Shown here: positions 61,700 to 64,000 of the stretch, piece by piece | How positions within the stretch are numbered: the first letter of the stretch is position 1 | Layout: every line of letters begins with the position of its first letter | NCBI GenBank assembly: GCA_023078555.1 | Contig: CM041203.1 | Coordinates: 6,062,940 to 6,126,939, forward strand | Direction: 5' to 3' | Length of the DNA: 64,000 nucleotides | Source: Ulva prolifera | Lineage: Eukaryota; Chlorophyta; Ulvophyceae; Ulvales; Ulvaceae | Notes under the pieces: generated by a model | Seen by the model: only the letters and a program-made list of their open reading frames with translations | What the model was told of the DNA's origin: nothing | The model's database searches: none | Program-made: the position numbers and the translations under genes

Positions 61700-64000
61700 T
61701 GTATAGTCAGTTCCCAAGCATGTTGTGTAGAAACCAAGTGGCTCAAACAGTTCCCAAGCATGTTTGTGTAGAAACCAAGTGGCCGCGGCAATTCCCAAGC
61801 ATGTCTAGTGAGTTCCCAAGCACGTTTGTGTAGAACCCAAGTGGCTCAACACTTCCCAAGCATGTATAGTCAGTTCCCAAGCATGTTTGTGTAGAAACCA
61901 AGTGGCTCAAGCAGTTCCCAAGCATTTCTAGTGAGTTCCCAAGCATGTTTGTGTAGAAACCAAGTGGCCGCGGCAATTCCCAAGCATGTCTAGTGAGTTC
62001 CCAAGCATGTTTGTGTAGAAACCAAGTGGCTCAAACACTTCCCAAGCATGTCTAGTGAGTTCCCAAGCACGTTTGTGTAGGAACCAAGTGGCTCAAACAC
62101 TTCCCAAGCATGTATAGTCAGTTCCCAAGCACGTTTGTGTAGAAACCAAGTGGCTCAAACAGTTCCCAAGCATGTTTGTTTAGAAACCAAGTGGCCGCGG
62201 CAATTCCCAAGCATGTCTAGTGAGTTCCCAAGCACGTTTGTGTAGAACCCAAGTGGCTCAAACACTTCCCAAGCAAGTATAGTCAGTTCCCAAGCATGTT
62301 TGTGTAGAAACCAAATGGCTCAAGCAGTTCCCAAGCATGTCTAGTGAGTTCCCAAGCATGTTTGTGTAGAAACCAAGTGGCTCAAACAGTTCCCAAGCAT
62401 GTCTACCGATGGTCCCAAGCACGTTTGTGTAGAAACCAAGTGGCTCTAACACTTCCCAAGCATGTATAGTCAGTTCCCAAGCATGTTTGTGTAGAAACCA
62501 AATGGCTCAAGAAGTTCCCAAGCATGTCTAGTGAGTTCCCAAGCATGTTTGTGTAGAAACCAAGTGGCTCAAACAGTTCCCAAGCATGTCTACTGAGGTC
62601 CCAAGCACGGTTGTGTAGAAACCAAGTGGCTCAAACACTTCCAAGCATGTATAGTCAGTTCCCAAGCATGTTTGTGTAGAAACCAAGTGGCTCAAACAGT
62701 TCCCAAGATGTTGTGTAGAAACCAAGTAGACGCGAAAATTCCCAAGCATGTCTAGTGAGTTCCCAAGCACGTTTGTGTAGAACCCAAGTGGCTCAAACAC
62801 TTCCCAAGCATGTATAGTCAGTTCCCAAGCATGTTTGTGTAGAAACCAAATGGCTCAAGCAGTTTCCAAGCATGTCTAGTGAGTTCCCAAGCATGTTTGT
62901 GTAGAAGCCAAGTGGCTCAAACAGTTCCCAAGCATGTCTACTGAGGTCCCAAGCACGTTTGTGTAGAAACCAAGTGGCTCTAACATTCCCAAGCATGATA
63001 GTCAGTTCCAAAGCAGGTTTGTGTAGAAACCAAGTGGCTCAAGCAGTTCCCCAAGCATGTCTAGTGAGTTCCCAAGCAGGTTTGCGTAGATAGAAACCAA
63101 GTGGCTCAAACACTTCCCAAGCATGTATAGTCAGTTCCCAAGCATGTTTGTGTAGAAACCAAGTGGCTCAAGCAGTTCCCAAGCATTTTAGTGAGTTCCC
63201 AAGCATGTTTTGTGTAGAAACCAAGTGGCCGCGGCAATTCCCAAGCATGTCTAGTGAGTTCCCAAGCATGTTTGTGTAGAAACCAGTGGCTCAAACACTT
63301 CCCAAGCATGTCTAGTGAGTTCCCAAGCACGTTTGTGTAGGAACCAAGTGGCTCAAACACTTCCCAAGCATGTTTGTGTAGAAACCAAGTGGCCCGCGGC
63401 AATTCCCAAGCATGTTAGTGAGTTCCAAGCACGTTGTGTAGTAAAACCAAGTGGCTCAAACACTTCCCAAGCATGTATAGTCAGTTCCCAGCATGTTTGT
63501 GTAGAAACCAAGTGGCTCAAGCAGTTCCCAAGCATGTCTAGTGAGTTCCCAAGCATGATTGCGAGAAAACCAAGTGGCTCAAACACTTCCCAAGCATGTA
63601 TAGTCAGTTCCCAAGCATGTTTGTGTAGAAACCAAGGGCTCAAACACTTCCCAAGCATGTTTGTGTAGAAACCAAGTGGCCGGGCAATTCCCAAGCATGT
63701 CTAGTGAGTTCCCAAGCACGTTTGTGTAGAAACCAAGTGGCTCAACACTTCCCAAGCATGTATAGTCAGTTCCAAGCATGTTTGTGTAGAAACCAAGTGG
63801 CTCAGCAGTTCCCAAGCATTCTTAGTGAGTTCCAGCATGTTGTGTAGAAACCAAGTGGCTCAAGCAGTTCCCAAGCATGTCTAGTGAGTCCCAAGCATGT
63901 TTGTGTAGAACCAAGTGGCTCAATAGTTCCCAAGCATGTCTAGTGAGTTCCCAAGCACGTTTGTGTAGGAACCAAGTGGCTCACTTCCCAAGCATGTATA
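61700..64000. other. Progressively indel-rich right end
   Basis: Isolated one-base losses begin near 61,720 (CATGTTGTG) and 61,849 (CTCAACAC). They become frequent after 62,270 (CAAGTATAG, CTACCGATGG, CCCAAGATG, AGACGCG) and dense after 62,990. The partner positions at 30.34-31.55 kb are clean and carry the intact forms, so these differences are probably sequencing errors. The stretch still follows domain B order. Confidence 0.72.

Larger units (their letters stand above)
47222..64000. repeat. 62-bp satellite array, right segment
   Basis: The same monomer in the same orientation resumes directly after the single N at 47,221 and runs to the window edge. The first about 1.2 kb and most of the last about 1.7 kb are rich in one-base gains and losses. 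Between them lie a clean C-like stretch (about 48.5-49.7 kb) and a long copy of domain B (about 50-62 kb). Keeping the same orientation and monomer family on both sides of the island indicates one array interrupted by an insertion, or two array contigs joined there. Confidence 0.97.
50216..64000. repeat. Domain B': distal copy of domain B
   Basis: Repeats about 18.0-32.4 kb at offsets of 32,204 (50,648 vs 18,444), 32,040 (52,284-57,393 vs 20,244-25,353) and then 31,524-31,557 bp (58,728-60,801 vs 27,204-29,244). Offset steps come from three block differences: 165 bp (with one extra G at 52,218), 516 bp and 33 bp. Substitutions are very rare in clean parts: 24,360 T vs 56,400 C, and CCAAATGG at about 24,552 vs CCATATGG at about 56,592. 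Copy-specific variants of HOR copy 1 are kept, so whole blocks were duplicated. Confidence 0.85.

Noticed and set aside
1-64000. CRISPR array
   Set aside because: There are no unique spacers between repeats; the whole 62 bp is conserved, no cas-like gene exists and the array is far too long.
1-64000. Replication-origin iterons of a plasmid or phage
   Set aside because: Tens of kilobases of multi-level HORs with no rep gene or bacterial coding sequence do not fit iterons.
1-64000. Telomeric or subtelomeric short repeat
   Set aside because: No TTAGGG/TTTAGGG-type tracts are present; the monomer is 62 bp.
1-64000. CENP-B box in the satellite
   Set aside because: The NTTCG....CGGG pattern is absent from the clean monomers; TTCG occurs only in error-rich patches and the island.

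Overview
The window is almost entirely (about 99%) one satellite-DNA array with no supportable gene. The only non-satellite DNA is an island of about 590 bp at 46,633-47,221. The repeat is a 62-bp monomer of roughly 45% G+C, and both window edges lie inside the array, so the true array exceeds 64 kb. The scale, hierarchical organisation and island point to a heterochromatic, possibly pericentromeric or centromeric, region of a eukaryote. A 12-bp match to the terminus of plant CACTA (En/Spm) transposons and a nearby hAT/MITE-like end make a plant the best guess, but a weak one. No RNA gene, promoter or operon can be supported.

Monomer. Each 62-bp unit reads as three modules of 21+21+20 bp. Modules 1 and 2 share the 13-bp core TTCCCAAGCATGT and differ in an 8-bp tail (CTAGTGAG, ATAGTCAG or CTACTGAG in module 1; TTGTGTAG in module 2). 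Module 3 (AAACCAAGTGGCTCAAACAC and variants) keeps only the CCAAG box in the same place. Common variants are CACG/CATG in module 2, TTGCG/TTGTG, CTCAAACAC / CTCAAACAG / CTCAAGCAG / CTCTAACAC, and a distinct class ending in CCGCGGCAA. Some units are 41 bp (one module missing), and a 62-bp unit with a chimeric middle module recurs 14 times.

Layout. (A) 1 to about 15.7 kb: a 1,260-bp higher-order repeat (HOR; 19 full units plus two 41-bp units) in several complete and truncated copies. (B) About 15.7-31.5 kb: HOR copies of about 6.2-6.4 kb. A noisy patch follows at 31.55-33.87 kb. (C) About 33.9-46.6 kb: nested repeats with offsets of 2,706, 2,499, 2,664 and 2,602 bp. Then the island ends in a single N, followed by noisy and then clean C-like satellite (47.2-49.7 kb). 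(B') About 50-64 kb: a long-range second copy of 17.8-32.4 kb, lying about 32.0 kb downstream.

Long minus-strand reading frames occur throughout because 62 is not a multiple of 3: three consecutive monomers (186 bp) give a 62-residue pseudo-repeat. I treat these as satellite by-products. Five patches carry dense one-base indels that look like unpolished long-read sequence, so fine structure there should not be trusted.
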